NCBI RefSeq assembly: GCF_032854445.1
Contig: NC_088298.1
Span: forward strand, 16,047,504 to 16,111,503
Reading direction: 5' to 3'
From: Liolophura sinensis
Taxonomy: Eukaryota > Mollusca > Polyplacophora > Chitonida > Chitonidae
Length of the DNA stretch: 64,000 nucleotides
Positions within the stretch are counted from its first letter, which is position 1; every line of letters starts with the position of its first letter. The notes below the pieces were generated by a model. The model saw only the letters and a list, made by a program, of their open reading frames with translations. It was not told the DNA's origin and did no database searches. Shown piece by piece: positions 10,576-22,737 of the stretch. The position numbers and the translations under genes are program-made.

Positions 10576-11881
10576 ACCCAAGCGCCCCCAAGCGCCCCCA
10601 ATCCCCCAATTTATTTGGTTTCATTCATAACTCAACTGAACTCGCAGACATTCTTACTTACACAACAGCAAGCTTTCCGGGCTTGAGGGAACGGCCCGTA
10701 GAACGTCAAACCTTCTCACATCAGGCCATAGCCAAAAGCAACAAGAGCTGGATTCGAGCATACGTCCAACTTGGTGATACTTCGATCGGCTGCGGAGAAA
10801 ATATCACGTTAATCAAATGATGCAAGTAATACAAAAATAACCGAGATGATCCATAGAACACCCAACATACGCAAAATGTCGGCTAGTGGTTCCACGACAT
10901 TAAGACCTAAGCTGATCTCGAAGGAAAACGGTTTAGGGTAATTGATAAGCTTGGGCCGTCGGGTTTTCCCCATCATTCATCTACATACAACACCTCCAAC
11001 ACGGCCTTAAATTAGGCAAAGCTATCTTGCGTCTCGTCTTTACCGTCATAACCGATATTCCTGTCTTGGCGAAAAGCGAATCCAGTTTGGATGAGCCGAC
11101 ACCTTTCTCTCCTTACGGTAAACACGTCGTAAATACTCCGATAGAATAACAGATGCGATCGGTTGACAGAGGCTCGTGTGAACATGTGACAAAATTCACG
11201 CCGCACCGCTTTTATAGATATAGCTAATATCTGCGGACTGACGGCTATCTTTCGGCTCGTATATTGCCAAATCGCCTTCCGCTCCAGACGGTCCGAGTGA
11301 GGTAATTAGCTTCAACTGTCCTGCGGCACAGGATAATTAGCTCTACATATGCTCAGAAGTGTGAACTTGTGTGTAGTTTACTAGACTCGAACATCACACA
11401 CAGAGACAAGTTGTCGCAATAAAGACAGAGAACCGGAGAAGTTTTCATTGTTTGGTTTTATATATTGACCGGATGATTGTCAGGGTGCCACGTGACGCTG
11501 TAACCTTTGCGATACTTTCGCCTTCATAGACAAGCAGTACGAATTTCGAGAATTTCCAGCTGGTGTTCCTTATTGCGATTAGGTAACATTTTGACGTCTA
11601 AAATAACGATACTTAATCGTTCAGTTATCTATAAGCAAAGTATGATTCTTTCCTTTTTGATACTGAAGACAGAAGTACACTGACGCATGGGCACATAAGG
11701 TTTTTTCTTAGCCATTTTAGTGAAAATCGCTCTCGACAATCTCACCTACAACAGACATAAACTAAGTGTTCAAAAAGTATATTTAACATAAAATTTGACA
11801 ATGAATGATTTGTCGAATTAAAAATCAGTTGAAATCCATGTCTGTACAATCGAGTATGTCATCCATCATGGGCATCTTCAT

Positions 11882-12173
11882 CAAAAAAGCATGGGCATCT
11901 CAATGCCGTGTTATTGCTCTTCTTTCGAGATTCCTTTGCTTCTACTGTTGTCTGGAGATTGGTGGCAATACTATAAGACAGTCTTACATGAATTTGTTGT
12001 AGACTATTTGCCTTCCGCTAGTATAACACACAATGTGAAAACATTATTCCTGACCTGTCGTAAAAGGTGTCAGGTGCTTGCCAAAGGTAGGTGGTTTACC
12101 ACCTGCAATACAGCTTCCTCCGTGCATTAAACAGATCGATCTATTTCAAGCTAAATATCCTTTAGTGGAACGT
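11882..12173 (+). repeat. dispersed 290-bp repeat, copy 1
   Basis: This segment matches 14292-14577 almost base for base, from CAAAAAAGCATGGGCATCTC to TTTAGTGGAACGT, with few substitutions and some small indels. It contains GTCGTAAAAGGTGTCAGGTG and CAAAGG.(A/T)GGTGGTTTACC-type blocks. No tail, TIR or target duplication was found, so whether it is a mobile element or a segmental duplication is open. Translations of this part are not conserved between copies. Confidence 0.88.
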
Positions 12174-13077
12174 GGATTTATATGTTATCCATCTTACAAG
12201 AACAAGACGTTCACGACGAGAGGAAATTTCCTTTCTCGATCAGAGCATGATAGCATGAGAAAACTTTAATATTCTTCTCTCAGTCATGATTTAATGGCCT
12301 ACCTCATTGCAAAGAGCGCTACGGACAAATTGCACCCCATGTGAGGCCGGTGGCAGAGAATAATACCAGTGTCCAGTTTTAGACATTTCTACTGGTCTGA
12401 CCGACATACCTCTATTCGTGATTCGCCGGAAGTCTTTAAGCGTTAGGTGCGATCAATGCAATTTTATTGCCATCGAGCTTTTTTTTTCTTCCTTTACTAC
12501 CATCAGAATGAGCGATGGATTTACAACTCAAGGTGTAATGGCGCGTCGCGACATCCATACTAAAGACGCCGGGAGTACAGGGGTTGTTCGGTTTGGTCTA
12601 CTCATTATGGAAGACAGGTGGATCAATCAATTACACTGACAACCAACATACCCGGGAAAGCTGGTTTCGCCATTTTTCACGAGGAAGGCAAATATGGGCT
12701 ATTTAGACCAGAAACAGCCTTGTTTTCGGTGTAAAGACAGGCAAATGTCGTTCAGAACAAAAATGACGAAGTTGAAAGTCGACCGAGCTTTCTAAGGATT
12801 GCTGTAAAGATCGACCCGGTACATGTAGCTACCAAATTGCCGGATAAGCACAATTATTTAAGATGTGGACATTAGGACACACAGACTACCACGATCGTTT
12901 ACATTCACAAGGTGATGAATCGCTATTGCCAAGCTATATGCTGGAAACGCCGTTTGTGATTTTTGGTATATTCTGCTTTTCGACTATACTTCAATTCTTT
13001 ATTGGATTCAATTTTACTAATCAAAACAGCAACAGTGGGATGGGAATAATCTCTTTACAAATTATGCCAAAAGAAAT
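12174..13077. other. non-coding stretch, no gene recognised
   Basis: Short ORFs only. Their translations are unlike any family I recognise, and no repeat tail was seen. Confidence 0.5.
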
Positions 13078-13224
13078 TTGTTTATTTATTTATTTGATTA
13101 CTCTTTTATGCCGTGCTTAGGAATATTTTATGTCTACGTCGATGGCCTACATAAATGAGGGGGGAAACCCACGTTAATCTTCCGAAAATTGCTGACAAAC
13201 CTTCCCATTTACGACCGGATACAC
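13078..13224 (-). mobile_element. SINE-A, degenerate 5'-truncated copy
   Basis: It starts with (TTTA)n TTTGATTA..CTTTTATGCCGTGCT, the reversed SINE-A tail. GAGGGGGGAAACCCACG and CTGACAAACCTTCCCA follow, matching the reversed body. Many substitutions indicate an old insertion. Confidence 0.8.
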
Positions 13225-13387
13225 CAAAGTATAGGAGCGAGATCAACTGAGGGCTTCTGTACGGACTATCCGTATAGAGGAGACGGCCATGTTATATGTA
13301 TCTCATCCCAAATGCTGATCAACAGTTAAATGGACAACCACATTGGCATGAAAGTTTGACAATTTCAAATCAGAACTTTAAAGTAGA

Positions 13388-13470
13388 AAGCGATGCGTGG
13401 CCAAGTAGTTAACATGGTCGCCTTTCACTCGCTGGGTCACACATGACGTGACTCAATCCGATATTCAGAC
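13388..13470 (+). mobile_element. tRNA-like SINE head fragment of another family
   Basis: GCGTGGCCAAGTAGTTAACA resembles a tRNA box A and is followed at a plausible distance by GACTCAATCCG, a weak box-B match. The sequence does not match the SINE-A or SINE-B head. The head at 29768-29838 is broadly similar. Confidence 0.45.
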
Positions 13471-13589
13471 AGGGAATTTTCTACATTCTTTCATTCCAAT
13501 ACCATTGGAGCTGTGGTGACAACAAGTGGTTCTAGCAAAAAGTCCGCTAAAAACCATACAGTATGTCATACTAAGAAAAATCCGCCGAT

Positions 13590-13690
13590 ATGTTTGCCAA
13601 AGGTCGATGGTTTACTTCCGGTAATCCAGTCTTCTGCACTGATGTTATATTGGCCGTTATCCTGTATGTAAAGATGCACGAATTGACAAA
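13590..13690 (+). repeat. fragment related to the 290-bp dispersed repeat
   Basis: GTTTGCCAAAGGTCGATGG..TTAC matches the CTTGCCAAAGGTAGGTGGTT part of the repeat at 11882-12173. After that the sequence diverges. This is probably a third, mostly lost copy or a different subfamily. Confidence 0.5.
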
Positions 13691-14291
13691 AATGATACAG
13701 TAGCAGGAATGATAATAATAATTTATAATTATAACAACAGTAGCAACAATTGTAGTAATAGCAAGAATAATAAATAATAACAGTGGTACCACAAAACAGA
13801 AGCTCAGCTCAGTGACAAACGAATGAAATAAGCAATTTACAGTATATGTAGCAGTTCTTCCAGAGCAACATAAAAGGGATGTATAAACTATCCATTCAAA
13901 ACTACATTATTCTCCGAGAACTTAGTATTTCCCATCTCATGAAATTATTTAAATCAAATTGTCCGCAAATTTTATTGCACCCTTGACGATTTAGGAAGTA
14001 ATTCTTTTGCCGCTGCGATTCAACTGTTCCCATGGCAACTAATTTTAGGCGCTGATTATTGTCTCCAGACAAACACGGTTTTCGGCGACCGCAAATGGCG
14101 TTATAAATGGAATTCATGAAAATGAAAGCCAAGTGTCAAGTTTTGCACAGATCAATAGTCAAATATCCGAGAAAATAATAGGAAAATATCAGATTTTTTT
14201 AGTGAAAATGTTTTTTCTGAAAATGAGAAATACTGGATGTTATCGATGTTCTGGTAAAAAAGAAAGATTATACGCGGTTATCTTTGCTTCA

Positions 14292-14577
14292 CAAAAAAGC
14301 ATGGGCATCTCATTGCCGTGTTATTGCTCCTCGATTCCTTTGCTTCTACTGTTGTCTGGAGATTGGTGACAATACTATAAGACAGTCTTACATGAATTTG
14401 TTGTAGACTATTTGCCTTCCGCTAGTATAACACACAGTGTGAAAACATTATTCCTGACCTGTCGTAAAAGGTGTCAGGTGATTGTCAAAGGTTGGTGATT
14501 TACCACCGGCAATACAGCTTCCTCCATGTATTAAACAGATCGACCTATTTCAAGCTAAATATCCTTTAGTGGAACGT
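14292..14577 (+). repeat. dispersed 290-bp repeat, copy 2
   Basis: This is the close match of 11882-12173, about 2.4 kb away in the same orientation. The main difference is a short deletion near 14330 (TCCTCGATTCC against a longer stretch in copy 1). The sequence between the two copies does not repeat. Confidence 0.88.
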
Positions 14578-14601
14578 TGAATTACACCCAATCAGTTAAT
14601 T

Positions 14602-14853
14602 TATTTATTTTTTTGATTGGTGTTTTACGCCGTACTCAAGAATATTTCACTTATACGACGGTGGCCAGCATTATGGTGGGTGGAAACCGGGCAAAGCCCG
14701 GGAAAACCCACGATCATCCGCAGACCTTCCCACGTACGGCCGGAGAGGAAGCCAGCATGAACTGGACTTGAACTCACAGCGACCGCAATGGGGAGAGGCT
14801 CTTAGGTCATTACGCTGCGCTAGCGTGCTAACCAACTGAGCCATGGAGGTTCC
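14602..14853 (-). mobile_element. SINE-A, full-length copy with 10-bp target duplication
   Basis: The reversed tail (TTTGATTGGTGTTTTACGCC) leads into a complete reversed body and a reversed tRNA-like head ending AACTGAGCCATGGAGG. TCAGTTAATT flanks it at 14592-14601 and 14854-14863. Intact promoter boxes and flanks suggest a young insertion. Confidence 0.93.
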
Positions 14854-14935
14854 TCAGTTAATTAAATACGCAGTCACAATTATCACAGAATGCAGAAAAG
14901 AAACAGAAAAACACAAAGGGCCCTTACACTGATCG

Positions 14936-15052
14936 GAATGATGAAGGCCGGTAGCTTCACCCGGTTTGGGCATCCCGGTTTCCTTCACCCGTAACCTTGG
15001 CAGTTGTGATGGAGATGAGAATTTTTGATCACGGCGTTAAACAGTAATAAAT
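14936..15052 (+). mobile_element. 3' fragment of another SINE-like repeat
   Basis: The block CCCGGTTTCCTTCACCCGTA..CTTGGCAGTTGTGAT..GAGAATTTTTGATCACGGCG TTAAACA is organised like a SINE 3' end (body, then GGCGTTAAAC and an A-rich end). It does not match SINE-A, -B or -C. No head is present. Confidence 0.55.
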
Positions 15053-15463
15053 CCTCCTTCCATGTCGTTAAAGTCAAAGGAACACCTGTAGCGACCGAGT
15101 GGGTATCAGTGACATCACATAAATATGTTTTCTTTGAAATAGTTTGTTTATTCTTGCGAGTGCATTCATGGCTCTACATGTATATGCATTTCATAGAATG
15201 AAACCAAACGGTGTATGAGGTGTGTGGCAAAAACCTGATATGATCTAGCTCGTCTCAGAATGGTCAAATAAGGTATCCGAAGAATACAAATTTCTTTTTT
15301 CTGGATTGAAAAATGGTTTTGTGGGAAATTTTAAATTGGTCTTCCCTATACGTTATGTTAGTGTTTTCTTTGCCTTTAAGGGCGATTATCCAACAATATC
15401 ACAAAATGTTTTCCTGTTACGCAGCAAGTATTAGGTATATATCACTCACTTGACAAGATGACG

Positions 15464-17745
15464 AACTTTAAAACACCACTTATCGCAAAAAAGAGAAACG
15501 TCAACAGAAAATCCACAATATGCTTGTATAAAGAGATTTGCAAAGAGAATAAAAGAGATTTGAGTGGCAATTTTAGAAAGATTAACACCTAGTAAGTAAC
15601 GCTTCTTGCAAAGGAACGGGCTATACTACAACATCATTCAGTGACGCGTGATGCGGGCGAAGTGAACTCAGTTTGCTTAATTCGGTCTACTTATATTGTC
15701 CTCTAAACTCCATTAGTCATAGTGTACCACTAACCAAGCTGCAGAAAGAGGCAAAGCAGCAACTGATCGATTGCTTAGCGCAAAGTAAGAAAGAAGAATT
15801 TTTTGGCAATTGATTTACCGAATCGCTCCAAACACATGTGCCGAGTTCTCGACAGTTTTAGGGGTTTTGGTCGTATTGAATTGCAGTAAATGACATGACT
15901 CAGCTGTTTGATCTGTCTAATATCACATTCAATTATACAAAAAAAAAAACCTGTTCTTACAGGAGCAACACAGTCTGACCGCAGTCTGACCTTGACACAT
16001 TTTCTGCGCTACGGGGCAAATGCACCCAATCACGAGTCTGGTTGGATAAATGCTACTGGTTTTGGATGGTCACAGCTAGAAAAGAATGTATAAATTCACA
16101 GTTTAAATTTTGTTTTAAAATGTCATTTAAATATTGAAACACAAAATTGTCAAGCAAAGTTGGCAAATGACTGGCAAAACTTATAGAGGCAAGTTTGCAC
16201 AGCCACCGGTCCACAAGTCTACAATGTATATACCTGAAAATGTTTGATACATGTTGGTTATCGTATAGAACAAAGTCGAGGATTATGTGCTCGAGGGAAA
16301 AATTTGTGTTTTAAACGCGTAGAGCTAGCTAGGGGGTGTGTAATTACTGTTCACGTATTTACATGAATAGTCAGAATAAAACCTTAACGGAGTTAAATTG
16401 ACAGTTACATGTGACCATTTGACAATGATCACATTGCCGTCTCTGCATTGTTTTTCTTCTTTATGCTGTACATCTTTTTATATTATTCTGTTTAGCTTTT
16501 AGAGAGCACACACAGGAAAACTCTATAGTTGGTGCTTAAGTTCTGTTCTTAACACCCGGAAGATTGAATGAATGTTAGTTGCTTGTAATAAGTACGTATG
16601 AATTCCAAACGATTATGAGACAACTTGACATGAATTGTAGTTCATGTGACCAGATTTCTTTTAATTACATCTAATCCATCTCTCATGTACAATAGCCCGT
16701 CCAAACGCAGATGTCTCGGGGAGATTTAATTTATTTTGGCATATGTTTTAAATATCGATTTATTCACATCCACAAAATATGCTCTTCTTGTCACTTTTCG
16801 GCACTTCGTTATAAAAGATTTATGCTGAAGGACCGAAAATTCGGACAGGTTAATAAAAGGGATTTAAACCAAGATAAATTACAACGTCACGATATGATTT
16901 ACTTCATCGTGAGGTAACAAAGTCATTCTGTACCTGTCACACAAACTGTCTATGCGTGAAATGGGTAATAAATGGGTATAAAATACATCTATTCTCTCCC
17001 TCAAGGGTGTCTGAGATTTGCGGGTCAGTCGCTGAACTCAGGCTGACCGGAGTGTTTAGAGCGTTGATGGGAGGTTCTAGAGGGGTCCCGCTGGATGTGG
17101 GTCGGGTATTGGGGTTGAGGGTGAGGGTGGAATGTAGTGTATTATCATGAAGGCTGATCGTGGGTCGTGATGGCGAAGAGACGCTACAGCATTAACGGCT
17201 ATGGGTGTCACTTAGCACCTTTTGAGAAACGCGAGACGCGCCTTTATTTTATTTATTTATTTGATTGGTGTTTTACGCCATACTCAAAAATATTCCCCTT
17301 ATACGGCGGCGGCCAGCATTATGGTTGGAAGAAACAGGGCAGAGCCCGGCGGCATTCCACGACCATCCGCAGGTTGCTGCAGACCTTCCCACGTACGTCG
17401 TTTTTAATACTGCCTCATAAGAAATTAAACATGTCTGTTCTTGGTGGAAAGCACCATTAATCCATTACACAGAAGCGTAGATAGTCATTCACGCTACCAA
17501 CAGCCGGTAGACTAGATGACCAGAAGGAAACTCGATCGGTTCCACGAAATGACCAATTAGTATGTTACTGCTTCCCAGTATAAGATAATGAAATTTTTTT
17601 GTTAAAGGCTAAAACAAAGACTGTTTGATTTGCAGAAAAATTGTTTCCAAATGCCTGCACTGCTGACATCGGTGCATCACATCCGTGGACTGTCACAAGG
17701 GTATGTTTAATGTTGTCCCTCACAAGACACATCTCCAAAAGCAAC
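15464..17745 (+). repeat. tandem duplication, copy 1
   Basis: Blocks of this segment recur in order at 18150-20720. Examples are CACTTATCGCAAAAA (15477), TTGTCCTCTAAACTCCATTA (15698), CCGTCCAAACGCAGATG (16698), GAGAAACGCGAGACGCGCCTTT (17223) and GACACATCTCCAAAAGCAA (17728). Spacing to copy 2 is about 2.7 kb at the left and 3.1 kb at the right, so copy 2 gained roughly 400 bp. The copies are diverged and share no open frame, so I regard the unit as non-coding. Confidence 0.85.
17243..17399 (-). mobile_element. SINE-A, 5'-truncated; empty site preserved in the other duplicate
   Basis: The reversed tail (TTTGATTGGTGTTTTACGCC) and body run to CCCACGTACGT, and the head is absent. The homologous point in copy 2 of the tandem duplication (about 20363) reads CGCGCCTTTAATATTGCC without an insert. 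The SINE therefore arrived after the duplication, or was present in only one of the two copies. Confidence 0.9.
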
Positions 17746-17836
17746 TAATTAAGCCGCATTGCCGATAGATTAAATTGTGTCACGTTAAATGATTGATATA
17801 CAAATATAAACTGCTACGACTGCATTTCAACGCTGA

Positions 17837-17987
17837 AATTTATTTATTTGTGTATTTATTTGATTGGTGTTTTATGCTGTATTCAGGGATATTTCACTTA
17901 TACGACGGTGGCCAGCATTGTGGTGGGAGGAAACCGGGCACGATCATCCGCAGGTTGCTGAAAGATCTTCCCACGTGCGGCCGAAGA
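17837..17987 (-). mobile_element. SINE-A, 5'-truncated copy between the duplicate units
   Basis: The reversed tail and body run from (TTTA)n to GATCTTCCCACGTGCGGCCG. TTCAACGCTGAAA before and TTCAAACGCTAAAA after look like an imperfect target duplication. An internal deletion removes part of the CCCGGGGGAAACCCACG block. Confidence 0.85.
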
Positions 17988-18149
17988 TTCAAACGCTAAA
18001 AGCGATACTTCACATACTTTGATACCATTTTGCGTTCACGTTTGTTTTTCTTTATTTTTGTTCACTGACTGCTTTTGTTGCAATGTGAGCGGTTTATTGC
18101 CAACGTTTGACAGAATGACAGAATGGAAATCAAATGACATAAAATAGCA

Positions 18150-20720
18150 CTTATCGCAAAAATTACAACCAAGCGACAAAAGATCGACAATATGTTTCCA
18201 TGAAAAGACTTCCTAAAGAGGTGTTTTTCGTATATTTCTTAAGATGACCGCCTTTTGAAATAGGTTAATCCCTTGGCTTCCATTTAGATGATTATGACAG
18301 ATTAACGGAAGGCTTACATGCAAAGGGCCGAGCAACTAGGGTACCATTTAGCTCCTCGTGATAAGGGCAAAAGGACTCAATTTGCTTAGTCCGGTCTACT
18401 TAAAGATTGTCCTCTAAACGCCATTAATCATACTGTACCGCCAACCAAGATGCTGAAAGAAAAAAGAAAACAGAGCATTTGATCGATTGCCTATCGCAAA
18501 GTAAAGGGAAGCATTTCTTGGCATTTGATTTGGAATTTGAACAACGTCGAATAGTCGACGGTTTTAGGGGGTTTGGTTGTTTTAAATTACAGTAATTCAC
18601 AAGACACAGTTGTTTGAGCTCTCTGATTTTCGAATTCGTTCCGAAAAAGTTTGTTTTTACAGTCGCTGCATGGCTGACCGCAATCTGAACTTGACATATT
18701 TACAATACTAATTGGCAATTGGTGGAGTAAATGCTATCGGTTTTAAATCGTTACAGCCAGAAAAAAACCCCTGCTAATTTCAAATCATCAATGGTAATCT
18801 TTCGTTTACGAAAACAATTGGTTAAATTAACAAATCATAAGAATGTAAAATGAATTTTAATCATGAATTTTTCGCGATAGAAATCACCAGCACATTTTAA
18901 ATTCTTTGTTAAAGCCCTGATTTACCTGAGTTTGTTAATTTAACAAAAAATTTAAAATGTGGTGTTGATTTCTATCGCATTAATTCATTAGAGAAAATAA
19001 ACTAAAATATACGAATATATACAAAGCGATTACCTAAGCCTACAGCCTGGAAGAAAGTGCCATGAAATTGAGGAAGTAGAATAGCATGAGTTTGGGGGGT
19101 AATTGCAAGAAAAGGTTTACTTATAATAATCAGAGCGATTAGAAAAAGTGATGTACATATAAACCCTTTTCAGGGGCATATTTATTTGTGTTATTGATTA
19201 TTTATTTATTATTATTATTTGTTATTGATTAGCTGGAAAAACATATGACTATAGTTCTTATTTGAGAATATTTAAATATTTACATAAAGTAATTAATGTT
19301 CTCAAACGATTAATGTAATTAATTTTACACTCGAATGTGTGAAATGAAAGGTGAACATCAGCACAGTTCACCATATTGGGCATCATATAAAACACAGTTC
19401 AGGATTATGCCCCTTTTCGATGAGGCTAGTTTAAACACGCAGGACATATTTTGCTTCCCATTTACTGGGCCCCCATGGCAGAGCTCCAGTCGGTCCGCTT
19501 TTTATGCTAAACTTGCCTTGTGGGTTAAATCGATAGGTCGAAGCAAATACACCCGCCGGCAACCAAAAAAGATGTTTCGGGTCAATCATCGCGGGGTCAA
19601 TTTTCCCATGACGGCATTTTACAAAGTACCAAGAACTCAAAATGCTATAAAAAGGAAGAAAGTCATATTCACTCCAACCCGTAGACCCAAGGATGATTTA
19701 AGTTGTTTGTAATAGCTATCTTTGTACTATATTCACACAAAATAGACACGGATTATAGTTCATGTAAGGAAATGCCCTGTGCTGGTAATCATTCATGTGC
19801 AACGGGTCGTCCAAACACAGATGCCTCGGAGAGTTTCTATTTATTTTCCCATTTGTTTTAAGCGTCGATTTATTCACGTCTCACAAAATATGTTTTTCTT
19901 GTCATTTTTCCGCATTTCGTTATACAGATTATAGCCAGAGGACCGAAAATTCTGACAGGTTAATAAAAGGGATATAAATCAAGATAAATTCCGATTTACT
20001 TCCTGGTGAGGTAACAAAGTCATTCTGTAGCTGTCACACAAACTGCCGATGCGTGAAATAGGTGAAAAATGGGTATCAACTACATCTATTGTCTCCTCAT
20101 GGGCCTGAGGTTAGCGGGTCAGTCCCTGAACTGACGGTGACTGGAGTGTGTAGAGCACTGATGGAAGATTCTGGAGGGTCTCAGTAGGGTGGGACGGGTT
20201 TGGGGGTGAGAGGTTGAATATGTAACAGCCCAACATTAATCACCGAGGGTGTCATCATGTAGACTGATAATGGGTCGTGTTGGGGAAGAGACGCTCAAAC
20301 ATTAACAGAGGATCGGCTGAAAGTGCCATTTAGTACCTTTTAAGAAACGCGAGACGCGCCTTTAATATTGCCGGCGAGGAAATTAAACATAGCCCCTCTT
20401 GCTGGGAGCATGGATGATGGGAGGTACTTGTTGCCATTGACCATAAGTTCCGATTACCACTAACTGTACCGTCCGCTAGACTAGCACACTAAATGGTAAT
20501 TCGATCGGTTTTATCGAACGACCAGTAAGTGTCTTAGTTCGGCGTAGTATAAGATTCTAGATCATTTTATGAGACGCTATAACAGAAAGCGCTTGATTTA
20601 CAGGAAAATGTTTCTAAATGCCTGCACCGTTGCATGACAGCTGTGTACCACTGGTCTATCACAATGAGATTCTCGAAGACGATACTCGCCAGACACATCT
20701 CCAAACGCAAGCAATAACCA
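18150..20720 (+). repeat. tandem duplication, copy 2
   Basis: This is the homologue of 15464-17745. It contains extra material in its middle (about 18790-19750), including a 126-bp inverted repeat and an AT-rich (TTA)n stretch at 19195-19235. A 125-codon ORF at 19335-19712 is the longest non-transposon frame nearby. The matching part of copy 1 (16200-16330) has no such frame and no domain is recognisable, so I do not call it a gene. Confidence 0.85.
18863..18988. mobile_element. long inverted repeat, MITE-like foldback element
   Basis: The left arm (18863-18913) and right arm (18939-18988) are reverse complements over about 50 bp, with a 25-bp loop. Best matched are GCGATAGAAATCA near the outer ends and CACATTTTAAATT.TTTGTTAAA near the loop. 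A few mismatches lie near TTTTTC against TTAATG and in the CCAGCA segment. It could be a small foldback transposon or hairpin-forming non-coding sequence. It lies only in copy 2 of the tandem duplication. Confidence 0.8.
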
Positions 20721-22630
20721 AGGGGAGTTTTGAGTTGGAACTCTTGTCGTCAAAGGTAAAAGGTAACAGTTCTACCATGTCATGTACTGTGACTTGTGAA
20801 AAATGTTAGGCAATTGTTGACATTAATTTACCGAGCACTCTGTTCCAGAAGCACAAATTATTAATAATTATTATTATTATTCTATATCCTTTAGGAACTT
20901 GTCAAGTTAACAATCATTCTGTTCCTCAATTTCCCTCATCAGTGGACTTCATCAGTCTAAATTACTTTTTATCGAACTGTTTTTCAGGCCCCCATGTTAT
21001 AGTAAATGGGATCAAAAATAGTTGCCTAACATTTTTGACAGGTCACATGGTACAGTTAGACTTAATCTACCTGTATCGATAAAGGAGCTCGAACTCGGAA
21101 ACCCCCCTATTAACCTGAATTACCTGTAAAGCAAACTATGACTAATTTAATGAATGCTATCCAAACATGAACTGATGCGGCTTTCCCGCATCGATTTACG
21201 AGGCACAAAGCTGACAAATCAGTGTAGGATTTTATATACTAGACATGACTGTAAACGGATTGTGGAGCTGGTTGCTGGGTTGGTATTTGGGATATTGGCT
21301 CGTGCCTGATTTACAGCAAACCGGGTGTCAACGAAATTTGTATATTTCAAGTTATTCTTTGACTAAACTTTCAAGAAACCAAAAAATTTTTTTTATAATC
21401 TTCCGGATGACACCACAAACCCTGAAACTGCCTGGAGGATTCTGCTCATGTTCTTCCCTGGAGCAAGGAAACCCGATGTAAGGGTACCCGTTGTTGTGGC
21501 TTAAAGTGAAAGACAGCACCTGACTAATGTTTATGTCCACTGAAAGACTACCATTCAAAGTACCTTAAGCCGGCAATAAATGTTTTTTTTTTAGATATTT
21601 TTCAACCCAACAAAAACTGTAGTGAAACTTCGCCTTGACACAGCTTCAGCGAGTCTCCATTATTGACAGCAAGGTGACGTCACGTTTACTCTAGCTCTCT
21701 AACGTCAAAGTTATTTTCCGTATTATATTCAAAGCAGTAATCAATGGCAGATGAAAGTTGTGGAATTTGGTGATGGTTTGCAAGTGATAAAGTATTGTTG
21801 ATACAGTAAGCCTGCTATGCCATTTACAGTTTAAGTAGCCTGCAGATGCAGGGCTTTTCCTGGTGCAGGTCGTAGGCTCCGGAGGGTTGTGCTGGTGAAT
21901 TTGACCCCCTATTAAATACATTTACAAAATTACAATACGATTGTTGTACAACTAGATTCATGCTTAATTCTGAAACAGATGAGAATAAATCTAAGCATCA
22001 CTGACTGTCGATGAATTTTATGCTTCAGTTTTGTAACGGTGGCTTCTAAGATGAGAGCAGTGCTGGCTTAGTTATCGCGGACGTCAGAGGAAGCACCTCG
22101 GCTTGAACACGGCCTTTCAACAATTTACTGTATTTTATAAATAAACTGAAAAAAAAACATCCTTTGTATGCGAGAAAGACTTCTCATAACCTTAAAGAAA
22201 ATTATATCATAAGATTTAATTAATTTTAAGCATTGTCCGATGAGATGCTGTCTTCTCATTTCCATCAACCATCGGCATGCCTAATGATTTTTTCACTGAC
22301 TCTGATATTTGTTACTTAGAAACTGGTAACTAAACTGTAAAATGAAGGACAAACATGTGTTTGTATAATATGAACGACTTGTCTAGGTAGGCATAGAATC
22401 TACTGGGGAGATAATTTGTGATACCGTCGTTGAATATTACACGGCTTGCACTTCAATTGATTACGCCTGTGCGTAGTGGTTCGAAAATGATACAAACCTG
22501 CGGTGTACACCACAACACTTAGTGAAATTGCCTCTCGGCAATACGTCACTAAATTGTTGAAAACGATCTCAAAATGATGTATTATGCAGTTGTTCTGAGT
22601 TATCATATGTCACTTCACGGTATGAATCGG
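20721..22630. other. non-coding stretch, no gene recognised
   Basis: AT-rich DNA with a short (ATT)n tract at 20860-20880. No ORF in the stretch looks like a family I know, and no SINE tail occurs until 22631. Confidence 0.5.
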
Positions 22631-22697
22631 CGCCATAAAGCTGGCCGCCGTTGTATATGTCAAGTATTCTTAAGAAAGGCGTAAAACACCAATCAAA

Positions 22698-22736
<39 letters not shown>

Positions 22737-22737
22737 C
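22631..22737 (+). mobile_element. SINE-A 3' end with expanded (AAAT)n microsatellite
   Basis: Only the last part of SINE-A is present, CATAAAGCTGGCCGCCG to TAAAACACCAATC. The AAAT tail that follows is expanded to about ten units (22697-22735), more than in any other copy here. Confidence 0.88.

Larger units (their letters stand above)
9767..11881. other. non-coding stretch with small repeats
   Basis: Apart from the 12-bp tandem array at 10243-10277 and a SINE-A head fragment at 10532-10575, I see nothing recognisable. A GC-richer patch at about 10680-11350 has no convincing ORF; the 64-codon reading frame on the minus strand at 11012-11206 matches nothing I know. Confidence 0.5.

Noticed and set aside
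19335-19712. A 125-codon ORF in the second tandem duplicate
   Set aside because: The homologous stretch of the first duplicate (about 16200-16330) has no matching frame, and the translation resembles nothing I know.
22697-22735. Telomere-like or satellite tract
   Set aside because: It is an expanded (AAAT)n tail of a SINE-A, not TTAGGG repeats.
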